Positions 63,332 to 64,000 of a stretch of DNA of 64,000 nt are shown piece after piece. The DNA is from Pelagibacterium nitratireducens (lineage in GTDB: Bacteria; Pseudomonadota; Alphaproteobacteria; Rhizobiales; Devosiaceae). Numbering within the stretch: the stretch's first letter is position 1; the number at the start of each line of letters is the position of its first letter. The position numbers were made by a program, and so were the translations under genes. The notes beneath the pieces are model-generated. The model did not search any database. It was given only the letters and a program-made list of their open reading frames with translations, and was not told where the DNA came from. The DNA lies in the NCBI RefSeq assembly GCF_037044555.1, contig NZ_CP146275.1:3576501-3640500 (forward strand). The letters are read 5' to 3'.

Positions 63332-64000
63332 ATGAGCATTTTGCGTTCCCTGACCATTGCGATGATCGCACCCTGCCTGGCGCTGGCCAGCCATGCCGTT
63401 GTTGCCCAGGACGGCCCGACCGTCGGACTGGCGTCCGGCACTGTGCAGGGCGTGGGCGGCGATGTCGTCAGTTTTCTCGGCATCCCCTACGCAACACCCC
63501 CGATCGACCAGTTGCGCTGGAGAGCGCCCGAACCGGCGGAACGCTGGGACGGAGTGCTCGAAGCCACCGCGTTCCGGCCGGCCTGCATGCAGCAGGGCGA
63601 CCGAGTGATGAGCGAAGATTGCCTTTACCTCAATGTTTGGGCGCCGGAAGAGGCACTGGAGGAAGGCTCGAACCTGCCAGTGATCGTATGGGTATTCGGC
63701 GGCAGCTTTCACGGGGGTTCGGGGGATATCGACGGCGCGCCACTGGCCAGCAAGGGGGCCATTGTGGTGTCGATGAATTATCGCGTAAGCACCATGGGTT
63801 TCATGGCCCATCCGGGGCTTTCGGCCGAGTCGTTGAGCGGCGTCTCGGGCAATTACGGGCTCATGGACGTCACCGAGTCGCTGCGCTGGGTCAAAAACAA
63901 CATCCATGCCTTTGGCGGCGATCCGGACCGGGTGACGGTGTGGGGGCTGTCGTCGGGCGCCAGCCTTCTGACTGCGCTCATGGCCTCTCCGCTCGCCACC
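63332..64000 (+). CDS. Type-B carboxylesterase, exported, N-terminal part
   Basis: The first 223 residues of an exported esterase that continues past the window. Residues 1-25 are a signal peptide ending VVAQ. Then come GIPYATPPIDQLRWRAPEP, the type-B signature SEDCLYLNVW near 97-106, the oxyanion loop VFGGSFHGGSG, and the nucleophile elbow WGLSSGAS near residue 210-217. The usual Gly-Glu-Ser-Ala-Gly is changed to Gly-Leu-Ser-Ser-Gly, though the serine remains. AAGGAGGAG lies just before the ATG. The rest of the triad (Glu, His) is outside the window. Confidence 0.88.
   Translation, partial: MSILRSLTIAMIAPCLALASHAVVAQDGPTVGLASGTVQGVGGDVVSFLGIPYATPPIDQLRWRAPEPAERWDGVLEATAFRPACMQQGDRVMSEDCLYLNVWAPEEALEEGSNLPVIVWVFGGSFHGGSGDIDGAPLASKGAIVVSMNYRVSTMGFMAHPGLSAESLSGVSGNYGLMDVTESLRWVKNNIHAFGGDPDRVTVWGLSSGASLLTALMASPLAT

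Overview
The window is high-GC, densely coded alphaproteobacterial chromosome. Gene order in several blocks is what is seen in Hyphomicrobiales (Rhizobiales): pckA divergent from chvI-chvG-hprK-EIIA-HPr; then ahcY-divL-tsaE-nucleotidyltransferase-addB-addA-trxA; then folC, accD, trpA and trpB-trpF on the other strand. Protein flavour and the urease/AzlCD/Ugp content would fit a Devosiaceae member (Devosia or Pelagibacterium-like), but that genus-level guess is inference. No rRNA, tRNA, CRISPR array, prophage or intact insertion sequence was seen.

Layout. 1-7 kb: a urease cluster (end of ureA, ureJ, ureB, ureC, ureE, ureF, ureG) interrupted twice, first by an oppositely oriented gene for an acidic secreted protein between ureB and ureC, and then by azlCD and a MliC-like gene between ureC and ureE. 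7-12 kb: DUF1127, mmcB, a YbaY/META-domain envelope protein, an XRE regulator, ribokinase and a TrmA/RlmD-type RNA methyltransferase. 12-16 kb: a complete ugpBAEC glycerol-3-phosphate ABC importer with a perfect hairpin after ugpB. 16-20 kb: two secreted proteins, an Lrp/AsnC regulator divergent from a saccharopine-dehydrogenase-like gene, and a methyltransferase.

20-26 kb is the most accessory-looking part: a soluble globin-coupled chemoreceptor, a lone GIY-YIG nuclease and a YegD-like Hsp70, separated by gene-poor DNA that carries short repeats. 26-31.5 kb: an MscS channel, a 23-residue membrane microprotein coupled to a HAD phosphatase, a CDF metal exporter and a SleB-like cell wall hydrolase. 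31.6-37.5 kb: gluconeogenesis (pckA) and the ChvGI/HprK/PTS-Ntr-type regulatory block. 38-50.5 kb: S-adenosylhomocysteine recycling (ahcY, with a candidate SahR operator), a DivL-type tyrosine pseudo-kinase, tsaE, a MurU-like nucleotidyltransferase, the AddAB recombination nuclease and thioredoxin.

50.8-64 kb: a GluR0-like ligand-gated channel with an unusual pore, folC, accD and trpA; then a 2.9-kb insertion (DUF1127 plus an ArsR-membrane-DUF1801-DUF1801-AHSA1 operon and palindromic repeats) that separates trpA from trpB-trpF; then a LapA-like protein, ihfB, sppA, an ArsR-VOC-GNAT operon and the start of a type-B carboxylesterase that runs off the end. Palindromic intergenic repeats of one family recur at eight loci between 23.7 and 60.4 kb.
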